Positions 15,514-24,087 of a stretch of 64,000 nt of DNA are shown here, one piece after another. The stretch is from assembly GCA_051715425.1 (NCBI GenBank), contig JBPXJS010000044.1, positions 1-64,000 of the forward strand. Direction: 5' to 3'. Made by a program: the position numbers and the translations under genes. The notes below the pieces were generated by a model that worked only from the letters and a program-made list of their open reading frames with translations, ran no database searches and had not been told where the DNA came from. Every line of letters begins with the position of its first letter. Positions within the stretch are counted from its first letter, which is position 1. The stretch is from JAJTFA01 sp051715425. GTDB lineage: Bacteria; Bacteroidota; Bacteroidia; UKL13-3.

Positions 15514-17619
15514 TTAAGCTTTTGCTGCTTTACCGTTTACTTTTGCTAAAACTTCTTCCTGAACGTTACGCGGAGCCTCAGCATAATGGCTGAATTCCAT
15601 TGTTGAGGTGGCACGACCTGAAGTCAATGTTCTCAACTGAGTAACGTATCCAAACATTTCCGCTAATGGAACTTTGGCTTTAATTACCTGTGATCCGGCA
15701 CGAGTATCCATTCCTTCAAGCTGACCTCTGCGTTTGTTTAAGTCACCGATTACTTCACCCATGTTTTCTTCTGGGGTAAGAACCTCTATTTTCATAATAG
15801 GCTCAAGTAATACAGGGCTTGCTTTACGTGCGGCATCTTTGAAACCAATTTTTGCTGCAAGTTCGAAAGAAAGTGCATCCGAGTCTACTGCGTGGAATGA
15901 ACCATCAAACAAACGAACTTTTAAACTTTCTATCGCATATCCTGCCAACACACCATTGGTCATGGCCTGTTTGAAACCTTTTTCTACAGAAGGGATAAAT
16001 TCTTTTGGAATAGATCCACCAACGATTTCATTCACAAATTCCAATCCTTGTTTTTCAGGATCTCCGGGGATCAATTCAAACTGGATATCGGCAAATTTAC
16101 CTCTACCACCTGTTTGTTTCTTATAAACCTCGCGGTGTGATACCGCTTTAGTAATTGTTTCTTTGTATGATACCTGTGGTGCACCCTGGTTACACTCTAC
16201 TTTAAACTCACGCTTCAAACGGTCAACAATAATTTCAAGGTGCAATTCGCCCATTCCTGAGATTACCGTTTGGCCTGTTTCCTCATCTGTATGAACACGG
16301 AAAGTAGGATCCTCTTCAGCAAGTTTAGCTAATGACATACCTAACTTATCTGAGTCTGCCTGTGTTTTAGGCTCAACTGCAAGTCCGATTACCGGTTCAG
16401 GGAAATTCATTGCTTCTAATACAATCGGATGTTTTTCATCACATAATGTATCACCGGTTTTGATATCTTTAAATCCAACAGCAGCTCCGATATCTCCGGC
16501 ACCGAGGCTTTCGATAGGGTTTTGCTTGTTTGCATGCATCTGGAAAATACGCGAAATACGCTCTTTGTTGCCGCTGCGGGTATTTAATACATATGATCCT
16601 GCATCAAGTTTACCTGAGTAAGCACGCATAAAGGCAAGGCGTCCAACAAAAGGGTCGGTAGCAATTTTAAATGCAAGCGCTGCAAAAGGCTCATCGTATG
16701 ATGGCTTGCGGCTTACCTCTGCTCCGGTATCAGGATTTGTTCCTGTTACACTTTCTTTATCCATTGGGCTCGGTAATAATTCCATTACCAAATCCAGCAT
16801 GGTTTGAACACCTTTATTTTTGAATGAAGAACCGCATAACATTGGAACGATTTTCATGTCAACTACTGCTTTGCGCAAAGCATCAAGAATTTCGCGCTCA
16901 GTAATCTGGCTGGCATCTGAGAAAAATTTCTCCATCAATGTATCATCGTATTCAGATACAGCTTCAAGTAGTTTCTCTCTCCATTCTTTTGCTTCTTCTA
17001 CCATATCGGCAGGGATTTCCACAACTTGGTAAGTCATACCTTTGTCGTGTTCGTTCCAAACCATTCCACGGAAGTTGATCAAATCAACAACACCTTTGAA
17101 ATTGTCTTCTGCTCCAATTGGTAATTGTAAAGGAACTGCGTTGCTTCCAAGCATTTCTTTAACCTGTTTTACCACGTTTAAGAAATCGGCTCCTGAGCGG
17201 TCCATTTTATTTACGAAACCCAAACGGGCAACGTTATAGTTATTTGCAAGTCTCCAGTTTGTTTCAGATTGAGGTTCAACACCATCAACTGCAGAAAACA
17301 AGAAAACCAGACCATCCAATACACGGAGTGAACGATTTACCTCTACGGTAAAATCCACGTGACCCGGGGTATCAATAATGTTTATCTGGTATTTATTATC
17401 ACGGTAATTCCAAGGTACAGTAGTTGCAGCAGAAGTGATGGTAATACCACGTTCAGCTTCCTGCACCATCCAGTCCATTGTAGAAGCTCCATCGTGTACC
17501 TCACCTATCTTATGGTTTACACCAGAATAGTAAAGAATACGCTCTGTAGTGGTGGTTTTACCCGCATCAATATGAGCGGCAATACCAATATTTCTTGTAA
17601 ATTTTAAGTCTCTTGACAT
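15514..17619 (-). CDS. fusA: Elongation factor G
   Basis: The protein is 701 aa. GTPase motifs are AHIDAGKTTTTERILYY (P-loop), the DTPGHVDFTVEVNRSLRVLD region and NKMDRSG; domains II to V follow (VAVEPKTQADSDKLGMSLAK, RGQLEGMDTRAGSQVIKAKV). It catalyses ribosomal translocation in the cytosol. The position within the ribosomal superoperon and the normal length favour the main translocase over an EF-G2-type paralogue. Confidence 0.99.
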   Translation of the reverse strand: MSRDLKFTRNIGIAAHIDAGKTTTTERILYYSGVNHKIGEVHDGASTMDWMVQEAERGITITSAATTVPWNYRDNKYQINIIDTPGHVDFTVEVNRSLRVLDGLVFLFSAVDGVEPQSETNWRLANNYNVARLGFVNKMDRSGADFLNVVKQVKEMLGSNAVPLQLPIGAEDNFKGVVDLINFRGMVWNEHDKGMTYQVVEIPADMVEEAKEWREKLLEAVSEYDDTLMEKFFSDASQITEREILDALRKAVVDMKIVPMLCGSSFKNKGVQTMLDLVMELLPSPMDKESVTGTNPDTGAEVSRKPSYDEPFAALAFKIATDPFVGRLAFMRAYSGKLDAGSYVLNTRSGNKERISRIFQMHANKQNPIESLGAGDIGAAVGFKDIKTGDTLCDEKHPIVLEAMNFPEPVIGLAVEPKTQADSDKLGMSLAKLAEEDPTFRVHTDEETGQTVISGMGELHLEIIVDRLKREFKVECNQGAPQVSYKETITKAVSHREVYKKQTGGRGKFADIQFELIPGDPEKQGLEFVNEIVGGSIPKEFIPSVEKGFKQAMTNGVLAGYAIESLKVRLFDGSFHAVDSDALSFELAAKIGFKDAARKASPVLLEPIMKIEVLTPEENMGEVIGDLNKRRGQLEGMDTRAGSQVIKAKVPLAEMFGYVTQLRTLTSGRATSTMEFSHYAEAPRNVQEEVLAKVNGKAAKA

Positions 17620-17644
17620 TTTATTTATTTCCTGAAACTGTTAA

Positions 17645-18115
17645 TTAGCTAATTTTAAAGTGAGAGAAGGCTTTGTTAGCCTCAGCCATCTTATGTGTAT
17701 CTTCACGTTTCTTAACCGAAGCACCTTCACCTTTTGAAGCGGCAACAATTTCTCCGGCAAGTTTATCTGCCATAGATTTTTCGTTGCGTGAACGTGAATA
17801 GTTAATCAACCATTTCATACCAACAGCAACCTTACGATCGGCCGGTACTTCCATTGGAATCTGGAAAGTAGCACCACCAACCCTGCGGGCTTTTACTTCT
17901 ACTGAAGGCATTACATTATTAAGAGCTTTTTTCCAAACGTCAATACCACGCTCCTGGGTTTTTGCTTCTACCTTTTCCAAAGCATCATAAAACAAAGAAT
18001 ATGCGGTACTTTTTTTACCGTCATACATCAAATTGTTTACAAACCTTGTAACCAAAGTATCATTAAACTTTGGGTCAGGTGTAAGTATACGTTTTTTAGG
18101 TTTGGTCTTTCTCAT
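17645..18115 (-). CDS. rpsG: 30S ribosomal protein S7
   Basis: The protein is 156 aa: MRKTKPKKRILTPDPKFND, then RRVGGATFQIPMEVPADRKV and KMAEANKAFSHF. S7 nucleates the 30S head. It lies 25 nt after rpsL and 25 nt before fusA. Confidence 0.99.
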   Translation of the reverse strand: MRKTKPKKRILTPDPKFNDTLVTRFVNNLMYDGKKSTAYSLFYDALEKVEAKTQERGIDVWKKALNNVMPSVEVKARRVGGATFQIPMEVPADRKVAVGMKWLINYSRSRNEKSMADKLAGEIVAASKGEGASVKKREDTHKMAEANKAFSHFKIS

Positions 18116-18140
18116 TGTATGAATTCCTAAATCTTACTAA

Positions 18141-18551
18141 TTACTTCTTTTTAGCTTTTGGATCAACTGCAGCGGCACCGGCCTTAGGCTTTTTGGTACC
18201 ATACTTTGATCTGCGCTGATTACGTCCGTCAACTCCGGCAGTGTCTAATGCACCGCGTACGATGTGATAACGAACTCCAGGTAAATCTTTTACCCTGCCT
18301 CCGCGAACCAATACAATAGAGTGTTCCTGTAAGTTGTGTCCTTCTCCCGGAATATAAGCATTGATCTCATTTCCGTTCGTAAGTCTTACACGGGCTACTT
18401 TACGCATGGCCGAGTTTGGCTTCTTTGGTGTAGTAGTATATACACGTGTACATACTCCTCTGCGCTGCGGACATGAATCTAATGCAGGAGATTTACTCTT
18501 GGTGATTACGTCCGTGCGGCCTTTTCTAACTAATTGTTGTATAGTAGGCAT
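18141..18551 (-). CDS. rpsL: 30S ribosomal protein S12
   Basis: The protein is 136 aa. The decoding-site loops are present: TTPKKPNSAMRKVARVRLTN (with the streptomycin-relevant Lys) and GGRVKDLPGVRYHIVRG. A short Lys/Ala tail (KAGAAAVDPKAKKK) extends past the E. coli length. It is the first gene of the superoperon, with a consensus promoter 40 nt upstream. Confidence 0.99.
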   Translation of the reverse strand: MPTIQQLVRKGRTDVITKSKSPALDSCPQRRGVCTRVYTTTPKKPNSAMRKVARVRLTNGNEINAYIPGEGHNLQEHSIVLVRGGRVKDLPGVRYHIVRGALDTAGVDGRNQRRSKYGTKKPKAGAAAVDPKAKKK

Positions 18552-18590
18552 ATTATACTTTTACTATCTATGGTTATTTTTTAGGGACGG

Positions 18591-18622
18591 CAAAGGTAGA
18601 GGGAATAAATAAGCTTAGCAAG
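18591..18622 (-). promoter_or_regulatory. Main promoter of the ribosomal superoperon
   Basis: On the minus strand the -7 box TACCTTTG (18591-18598) has a -33 TTG (within 18619-18622) about 20 nt upstream. The leader to the rpsL ATG is about 35 nt. It is the best promoter in this part of the window and is correctly placed for the whole run down to rplQ. Confidence 0.8.
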
Positions 18623-18819
18623 TGCCTGACAAAAAATATTTTAATAATATGTTTTGCTGAGCGGGTTAAATGCTAAGTAATTAACCATCAGTCTTAACCG
18701 ATCTGTATTCCCATTCTTTCAAATGGGGCAGCGAAGATATGTGAGTTTTTTTAATATGCAATACCTTGATAAAGAAAATCTTTACCAGACTTAAATTGGT
18801 GGTTGGAGGTGTTGCACAT

Positions 18820-20550
18820 TTAGTACTTGATAAACTTAAGCGATTGCCCTGTTTTTGTGTTGTGAATGAAATAGATACCATTTTTGAGGCTTGTGGCTGT
18901 ATGTAATATGATAGTACCTGTAGCCGGTATTTCCAATCCTAAAATTTTCTGGCCCGTGTGATCCATTAACTCTATATCTGATCCTGGTGAGCATGAAATA
19001 TACACAGTGCCGGAAGAAACTGGGTTGGGATAAACTGAAAATGCCGGATCATGCGTTGCCTGGTTTAATGAAACAATGTTAGAAAGAGAGAAACGACCAT
19101 CACTGTCAACCTGCTTTATTCTGTAATAAACTTTCTGATTATTAGCTTGTTGATTTAGAAGGCTGTGAGCATAATGGATTGTTTTAGTGCTATTCCCTGC
19201 TCCTTTTATCTGAGCCACGGGATAGAAAAGGAGATCCGGCCCGGACTGTTCAATTTCAAAATAGTGGCTGTTGTGCTCGGCTGCCGTAGACCAGGAAATA
19301 AGATGATGCCCGTTTGATTCCACCACATTGAAGTTGAGCCAGCTAACCGGTAAATAAGCGCTGCCATTTCCAATTCTAATGAGGTGGTTGCAGGTAACAT
19401 TATTAAAAGTTGGAAATCCGCCACTTGTGGTTATTCCAACATATGCATCCCCCCTCGGATTTACCTGAATAAAATTTACGGAGGCTCCGGTTGGGTTAAT
19501 ACCAAATGTAGTGCCTGTATTTATAAAAGTATAATCAATGCTTCCATTGTTTAGCAGGCATAATCTGCGTTGTGATAAACCCTTGTAACTGGTAAAAACA
19601 CCACCAACAAGAATGCGGTTATTTTCCAGCGGTAATATGGATGTTACAGTGCTGCTAAATCCGGTAGTACCTATAGATTGGGCAAAAGCGGTATCGGTGG
19701 TTCCATCAGGTAAAATACGGACAAAACGGCCAATTGCCATACCGTTAAAAGAAGTAAAATTACCTCCAATATACAACGTGTCATTTTTTATGGCAAGGGC
19801 ATTTACGGAAGCCGGGTTTGATCCAACCTGAGATCCGGTGCCTGTTTGAAAAGAGTGGTCGTAACTTCCGTCAGGATTTAAGCGCACAATTCCATTGGCA
19901 GAAATACCTGAGTATTGATTAAAATAACCTGTAACCACTGTTTTTCCACTTGTTTGTAATCCAACCTGCATAGCAAACGGGGTACCTGTGGTGGTTAGTT
20001 GTATGCCGGGCCAGGTTTTAAATGAAGTATCTACGCTGCCATTCGCATGTAATCGCGCTACACGATTAAAAGAGTCGGTGGCACTAAATTCCCCGGCAAT
20101 AATAATTTTGCCATCGTTTTGGATTTTAAAATCCCTGATAGCTCCGTTTATTCCCGGATTTTGCCAACCCGGAGCCAGATTACCCATGGTGTCAATTTTA
20201 ATTATTCTGTTTTGAGGGTAACCATTATATGCGTCAAAAGCCCCGGCTATCATCAGGTATCCGTCAACCGTGGTATCAACTTTATAAACGGTATTATTAA
20301 ACGGCAGTGTTCTGATGAGGTTACCTGAAGTATCGGTTAATACGCAAAAACTGGCAGAAACGGCATTGTAAGTTTGGAATGCCCCGCCAACCAACAGGCG
20401 ACCTTTGGTTAAGGGAAGGAAAGTATACACCCCACGTATACCTGATGAGGTACTAAAACTGGCTTTATAAGTGGTATCGTTTATAAAAGGTTGTGCCTGA
20501 GATAAGAATGAAAGGAGAATAAAAACGCTGGTAATAAATAATCTGAACAT
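18820..20550 (-). CDS. Secreted delta-60 repeat protein with T9SS sorting domain
   Basis: The protein is 576 aa from the ATG at 20550, chosen because it opens a signal peptide (MFRLFITSVFILLSFLSQAQ); an upstream in-frame start would add 20 residues before it. About seven delta-60/beta-propeller-like repeats follow (pattern IKNDGKIIIAGEF, LDT or RLNPDGS.D.SF). Then comes the same beta-sandwich as in the gene at 1-720 (LPVSWLNFNVVESNGHHLIS) and a type A CTD (FSVYPNPVSSGTVYIS ... NGIYFIHNTKTG). It is probably a surface-attached protein of unknown ligand. Confidence 0.9.
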   Translation of the reverse strand: MFRLFITSVFILLSFLSQAQPFINDTTYKASFSTSSGIRGVYTFLPLTKGRLLVGGAFQTYNAVSASFCVLTDTSGNLIRTLPFNNTVYKVDTTVDGYLMIAGAFDAYNGYPQNRIIKIDTMGNLAPGWQNPGINGAIRDFKIQNDGKIIIAGEFSATDSFNRVARLHANGSVDTSFKTWPGIQLTTTGTPFAMQVGLQTSGKTVVTGYFNQYSGISANGIVRLNPDGSYDHSFQTGTGSQVGSNPASVNALAIKNDTLYIGGNFTSFNGMAIGRFVRILPDGTTDTAFAQSIGTTGFSSTVTSILPLENNRILVGGVFTSYKGLSQRRLCLLNNGSIDYTFINTGTTFGINPTGASVNFIQVNPRGDAYVGITTSGGFPTFNNVTCNHLIRIGNGSAYLPVSWLNFNVVESNGHHLISWSTAAEHNSHYFEIEQSGPDLLFYPVAQIKGAGNSTKTIHYAHSLLNQQANNQKVYYRIKQVDSDGRFSLSNIVSLNQATHDPAFSVYPNPVSSGTVYISCSPGSDIELMDHTGQKILGLEIPATGTIILHTATSLKNGIYFIHNTKTGQSLKFIKY

Positions 20551-20556
20551 AGGCTG

Positions 20557-20564
20557 CAAAAATA
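20557..20564 (-). promoter_or_regulatory. -7 box next to delta-60 gene start
   Basis: The minus strand reads TATTTTTG, ending 6 nt before the ATG at 20550. No clear -33 is seen. It supports the internal start and a leaderless or nearly leaderless mRNA. Confidence 0.5.
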
Positions 20565-20748
20565 AGCACAGAAGGCTGGATACCCCTGTAAATGGTACTT
20601 TGTTAAGCATTTTTATGATGTGGATATGTAGCGAAAGAGGCTGAGTATGACTGTGCTTTTTGGTATATAATTTTAGCAGAAACCTCCATTATCTATGATT
20701 TTATGCTTAGATGATTTAATGAGGGTAAGTAATTATTTGTTGTTTTAC

Positions 20749-20756
20749 TACTTTTG
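20749..20756 (+). promoter_or_regulatory. -7 box upstream of miaE
   Basis: TACTTTTG matches TAnnTTTG and lies 26 nt before the ATG at 20783. The -33 element is weak. Confidence 0.4.
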
Positions 20757-20782
20757 ACCCTGACTGTAAGAAACTAAAATGT

Positions 20783-21364
20783 ATGTTGGGATTGAAACTG
20801 GAAACCGACCCGCGCTGGGCTAATATCGCTGAAAAAACAATTGATGAGATTTTAATAGACCATGCTTTTTGTGAACAAAAGGCTGCCAGCAGTGGCATAT
20901 CATTAATTGTGCAATATCCTGATAAAGAAAAGGTGGTGAAAGAGGTTACAGCCATTATCGCTGAAGAATGGGGGCATTTTAGAAAGGTACTGAAAGAGTT
21001 GGAGAAACGAGGTTTTAAATTTGGGAAAACGCGCAAGGATAATTATGTGAATGAATTGCAAAAACTGACCATTAAAACCGATGACAGAGATAAGAAATTA
21101 GTGGAAAAATTGTTGGTTTTTGCCATGATAGAAGCCAGAAGTTGCGAACGTTTCAGGGTATTGAGTCTTCATGTTGCCGATAAAGAATTACAGGAGTTTT
21201 ATCATGAATTTATGGTTTCGGAGGCAGGGCATTATCGCACCTTTTTAGATCTGGCAAAAGAATATGCAGATGCAGCTTATGTGAAGCAACGCTGGAACGC
21301 CATACTGGAAGGAGAGGCAGAGATTATGAAAAATATGGAGGTGAGGGGCGACCGTGTGCATTGA
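20783..21364 (+). CDS. miaE: tRNA-(ms2io6A)-hydroxylase, MiaE family
   Basis: The protein is 193 aa, an all-helical ferritin-like diiron enzyme. Candidate iron ligands are visible: HAFCEQKAAS (Glu31), EEWGHF (Glu62, His65), EARSCERF (Glu117) and SEAGHY (Glu147, His150). The family hydroxylates the isoprenyl group of ms2i6A37 in tRNA. The start at MLGLKLETDPRW fits the family; an out-of-frame ATG lies 4 nt upstream. The gene is monocistronic and convergent with the next gene. Confidence 0.9.
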   Translation: MLGLKLETDPRWANIAEKTIDEILIDHAFCEQKAASSGISLIVQYPDKEKVVKEVTAIIAEEWGHFRKVLKELEKRGFKFGKTRKDNYVNELQKLTIKTDDRDKKLVEKLLVFAMIEARSCERFRVLSLHVADKELQEFYHEFMVSEAGHYRTFLDLAKEYADAAYVKQRWNAILEGEAEIMKNMEVRGDRVH

Positions 21365-21376
21365 GCACAGGTATTG

Positions 21377-22576
21377 CTAATCCAAATATTTGAGCAGCCT
21401 TGAATTAAACTTACCAATAATGCGGTAATAAGGAACCCCGATATAATTAGGTCGTTTTTTCAGGTAGTTTAACGGATCTCCATCAAGCACAGGCGAAACA
21501 AGGTTGCCCGGGTGGTTAAATGGTTTATCCAGCGGGTTTAATTTCTCATCAAACAGAAACAATCCATAGTGCATTTTATTGGTATAGGTAGATATATCCT
21601 CATTAAATGCGGCTACAAAATAATTGCTGGTATCTGGTTTTATTACCGGATCGGCCTGCATATTGATATTTACAAAAACACCTTCAAAACTGCGAGAGAG
21701 TATTTTATAAGCGCTGGTATCCATAAAAAAGTATACCTTAGAAATGGTATAATTTTCCCTGAAATCGCGCATGATCTTTTGATTACGGGCAATAATTTCG
21801 TTATTGATTAAGGTAATTTCCTGTTCTTTCCCCTGAGACTTTAGTTTTTCAATCTCACCGGTATTTGGCGTGGCCAGCATCACCAGCAATGATCCCCGGC
21901 TATACCCTGTAATGATATCCCGCAACGATTTTTCTTTACGGGTCATTTTTTCTTTAAGGGAAACAGCGTTTAGGCGCAAGCCTACTTCAATGGTAGAGGG
22001 TCTTCCCTTAATATCAGTTGCATTATTTCTATCGGTAGCACTGTAGTTATAAACCAACTCCAGATTTACAAACTCCGACATAGCAATAGAAATACCGGCA
22101 AAGGCGCCAACATCAATATTGCCTTTGCGGTTTTTATTGTTATCAAAAGTTTTGGTGATATAAGAACCACCCTCAATAATCTCACTTGAATAAGCCATGA
22201 GATATGAAGGCCTTAAGCCAAAGTGAAAAGAAAATTCGCGGGAAAGGAGGGATGGATAAAACACAGCAGTAAGGCCTGCATCTATATTGTGCATATTATA
22301 GCGCTTGTCCGAAGATTGTTCCCTGAAACTTACACCTGAGTATCCGGGTTCAAACATAAAGGTGAAATGATCACTCATTTTTTTATTGATGAACATGGCA
22401 CCATTAAACATGGCAGATCCTGAATAATTGTTGAAACTTGCTCCAATAAGGGAATAGTTGATTCCAAGCTTTAATCCATAGCCAAGCTGTTCAGTAGTTT
22501 TATCGGCTGTCTGAGCGTTGCTGCCTAAAAAGCAGAAAAGGCTTAGAAAGAAAAAGAGTTTATTGATAGATTTCAC
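21377..22576 (-). CDS. Outer-membrane beta-barrel protein, unknown role
   Basis: The protein is 399 aa with a signal peptide (MKSINKLFFFLSLFCFLGSN, cleavage near AQTADK). Residues about 30-210 alternate as in a PorT-like outer-membrane barrel (YGLKLGINYSLIGASF, MFEPGYSGVSFRE, VGLRLNAVSL). The C-terminal half (about 225-399) is a soluble-looking region with no domain I recognise (VYFFMDTSAYKILSRSFEG, RPNYIGVPYYRIIGKF). It may anchor that domain at the outer membrane. Confidence 0.8.
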   Translation of the reverse strand: MKSINKLFFFLSLFCFLGSNAQTADKTTEQLGYGLKLGINYSLIGASFNNYSGSAMFNGAMFINKKMSDHFTFMFEPGYSGVSFREQSSDKRYNMHNIDAGLTAVFYPSLLSREFSFHFGLRPSYLMAYSSEIIEGGSYITKTFDNNKNRKGNIDVGAFAGISIAMSEFVNLELVYNYSATDRNNATDIKGRPSTIEVGLRLNAVSLKEKMTRKEKSLRDIITGYSRGSLLVMLATPNTGEIEKLKSQGKEQEITLINNEIIARNQKIMRDFRENYTISKVYFFMDTSAYKILSRSFEGVFVNINMQADPVIKPDTSNYFVAAFNEDISTYTNKMHYGLFLFDEKLNPLDKPFNHPGNLVSPVLDGDPLNYLKKRPNYIGVPYYRIIGKFNSRLLKYLD

Positions 22577-22624
22577 AGTAAATAACTTACAATTATAACG
22601 AACATTTCAAACGATAAACAGTGT

Positions 22625-23548
22625 TTATGCAAGAAAGTCAATATTTCTTTTTAAACCGTTGTATTTGGCTCTTTTTACGGCAGAATTTTTAAAGAGTTTA
22701 TTAAATGTATCGGCTGTTATATCAATCCATTCCTGCCTTTTCATGGAGAGCAATGTTTCTGCTGGTTGAAACCGTATTTCTCTATTGGGTTTGGAGAACC
22801 GGTTCCATGGGCAAACATCCTGACAGATATCACAACCAAACATCCGGTTTGCAAATTTGCCTTTCATTTCTGTTGGGAGTGCATCTTTTAATTCAATGGT
22901 AAAATAGGATATACATTTACTTCCATCAACATGATATGGTTCTGTAATGGCATCAGTAGGGCAGGCATCAATGCATGCAGTGCAGGTGCCGCAATGGTCT
23001 GTGGCGGGTGTATCGTAATCCAGTTCCAGGTCTATAATTAACTCACTTAAAAAGAAAAAGGATCCGTTACCTTTATTAATGATATTGGTATTTTTTCCCA
23101 TCCATCCAATTCCGGCCCGTGTTGCCCATGCTCTTTCCAGCACCGGTGCAGAGTCAACAAAAGCACGGCCGTTTACCTCGGTTATCTCGGTTTGTATAAA
23201 GGAGAGCAGTTCAAACAGTTTATCTTTTACTACAAAATGATAGTCTTCTCCATAAGCGTAAGTGGAAATAACAGGAGCCGTATCATCAGCTTGTTTTTTA
23301 TCCGAGTGGTAGTTGTAAAGCAAAGAAATAACAGATTTAGCCCCATCAACAAGCAAACGTGGGTCGAGCCGTTTATCAAAGTAATTGGCCATATAAGACA
23401 TTTGCCCATGTTGGTTTGTTTGGAGCCAGTTTTCCAGGTGTTTGGCTTCGGTTTCTAAAAATGTGGCCTCAGACATGCCGCAGGCGCTAAACCCAAGCTC
23501 AATGGCTTTTTCTTTAATCCGTTTGCTGTATAAAACTTTATAATTCAA
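22625..23548 (-). CDS. queG: Epoxyqueuosine reductase QueG
   Basis: The protein is 307 aa from a TTG at 23548; an upstream in-frame ATG at 23617 would add 23 residues that do not look like the family. Family blocks include KAIELGFSACGMSEA, YAYGEDYHFVVKDKL and RAGIGWMGKNTN. Two 4Fe-4S clusters are indicated by CGTCTACIDACPTDAI and CDICQDVCPWNRF. It performs the last step of queuosine synthesis in tRNA, a cobalamin-dependent reduction. A TACATTCG box 5 nt before the TTG supports this start. Confidence 0.93.
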   Translation of the reverse strand: MNYKVLYSKRIKEKAIELGFSACGMSEATFLETEAKHLENWLQTNQHGQMSYMANYFDKRLDPRLLVDGAKSVISLLYNYHSDKKQADDTAPVISTYAYGEDYHFVVKDKLFELLSFIQTEITEVNGRAFVDSAPVLERAWATRAGIGWMGKNTNIINKGNGSFFFLSELIIDLELDYDTPATDHCGTCTACIDACPTDAITEPYHVDGSKCISYFTIELKDALPTEMKGKFANRMFGCDICQDVCPWNRFSKPNREIRFQPAETLLSMKRQEWIDITADTFNKLFKNSAVKRAKYNGLKRNIDFLA

Positions 23549-23553
23549 TACTG

Positions 23554-23561
23554 CGAATGTA
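23554..23561 (-). promoter_or_regulatory. Imperfect -7 box next to queG start
   Basis: The minus strand reads TACATTCG, one base off TAnnTTTG, 5 nt before the proposed TTG start. The same C-for-T variant occurs before the Crp/Fnr gene. Confidence 0.35.
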
Positions 23562-23662
23562 CTAAAGTTGAGGAATTTTGGCCTGATGAGGCATTTCCGG
23601 CACTTATGTTTCTCCAATTCGTTATGGTTCTATGGAGTTGATAAAAGAAAGAGATAAAAGAC

Positions 23663-23670
23663 TAATTTTG
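23663..23670 (+). promoter_or_regulatory. -7 box next to SRPBCC gene start
   Basis: TAATTTTG ends 6 nt before the ATG at 23677; a TTG lies 22 nt upstream (23638-23640), slightly far for a -33. Confidence 0.5.
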
Positions 23671-23676
23671 TTGGGC

Positions 23677-24066
23677 ATGAAGGATTACAAAAAATACTAC
23701 GAATTGCCTGCAACACCAGAAGAAGTTTATGCGGCATTAACCAATGAAGGCACCATTCAGCTATGGACCGGGGCTAAAGCAGTAATGGGCGCAGAACCGG
23801 GCAGTGAGTTTTCTTTATGGGACGATAGTATTTCAGGCAAAAATCTGGAGTTTGACCCCGGAAAAAAAATAGTACAACAATGGTATTTTGGCGAGCAGGA
23901 TGAACCATCTATTGTAACCATTAAATTACATCCGCATAAGCATGGTACATCTGTTGAACTGCGCCACAGCAATATTCCCGATGAGGTTTATGAGGAGATG
24001 ATTGATGGTTGGGACAACGAGTATTTCGGAAGTTTGGAGGAGTTTTATGATGAGGGTGGTGAATAA
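23677..24066 (+). CDS. SRPBCC (START/AHSA1-like) domain protein
   Basis: The protein is 129 aa starting MKDYKKYYELPATPEEVYAA; an earlier in-frame ATG (23632) adds 15 residues that lie over the -7 box. The helix-grip fold is suggested by EVYAALTNEGTIQLWTGAKA, FSLWDDSISGKNLEF and the terminal helix GWDNEYFGSLEEFYDEG. AHSA1-like proteins bind small hydrophobic ligands or act as Hsp90 co-factors in eukaryotes; the ligand here is unknown. The queG and SRPBCC genes are divergent. Confidence 0.85.
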   Translation: MKDYKKYYELPATPEEVYAALTNEGTIQLWTGAKAVMGAEPGSEFSLWDDSISGKNLEFDPGKKIVQQWYFGEQDEPSIVTIKLHPHKHGTSVELRHSNIPDEVYEEMIDGWDNEYFGSLEEFYDEGGE

Positions 24067-24087
24067 TTTAGCAGGTAAGTCAACCTG

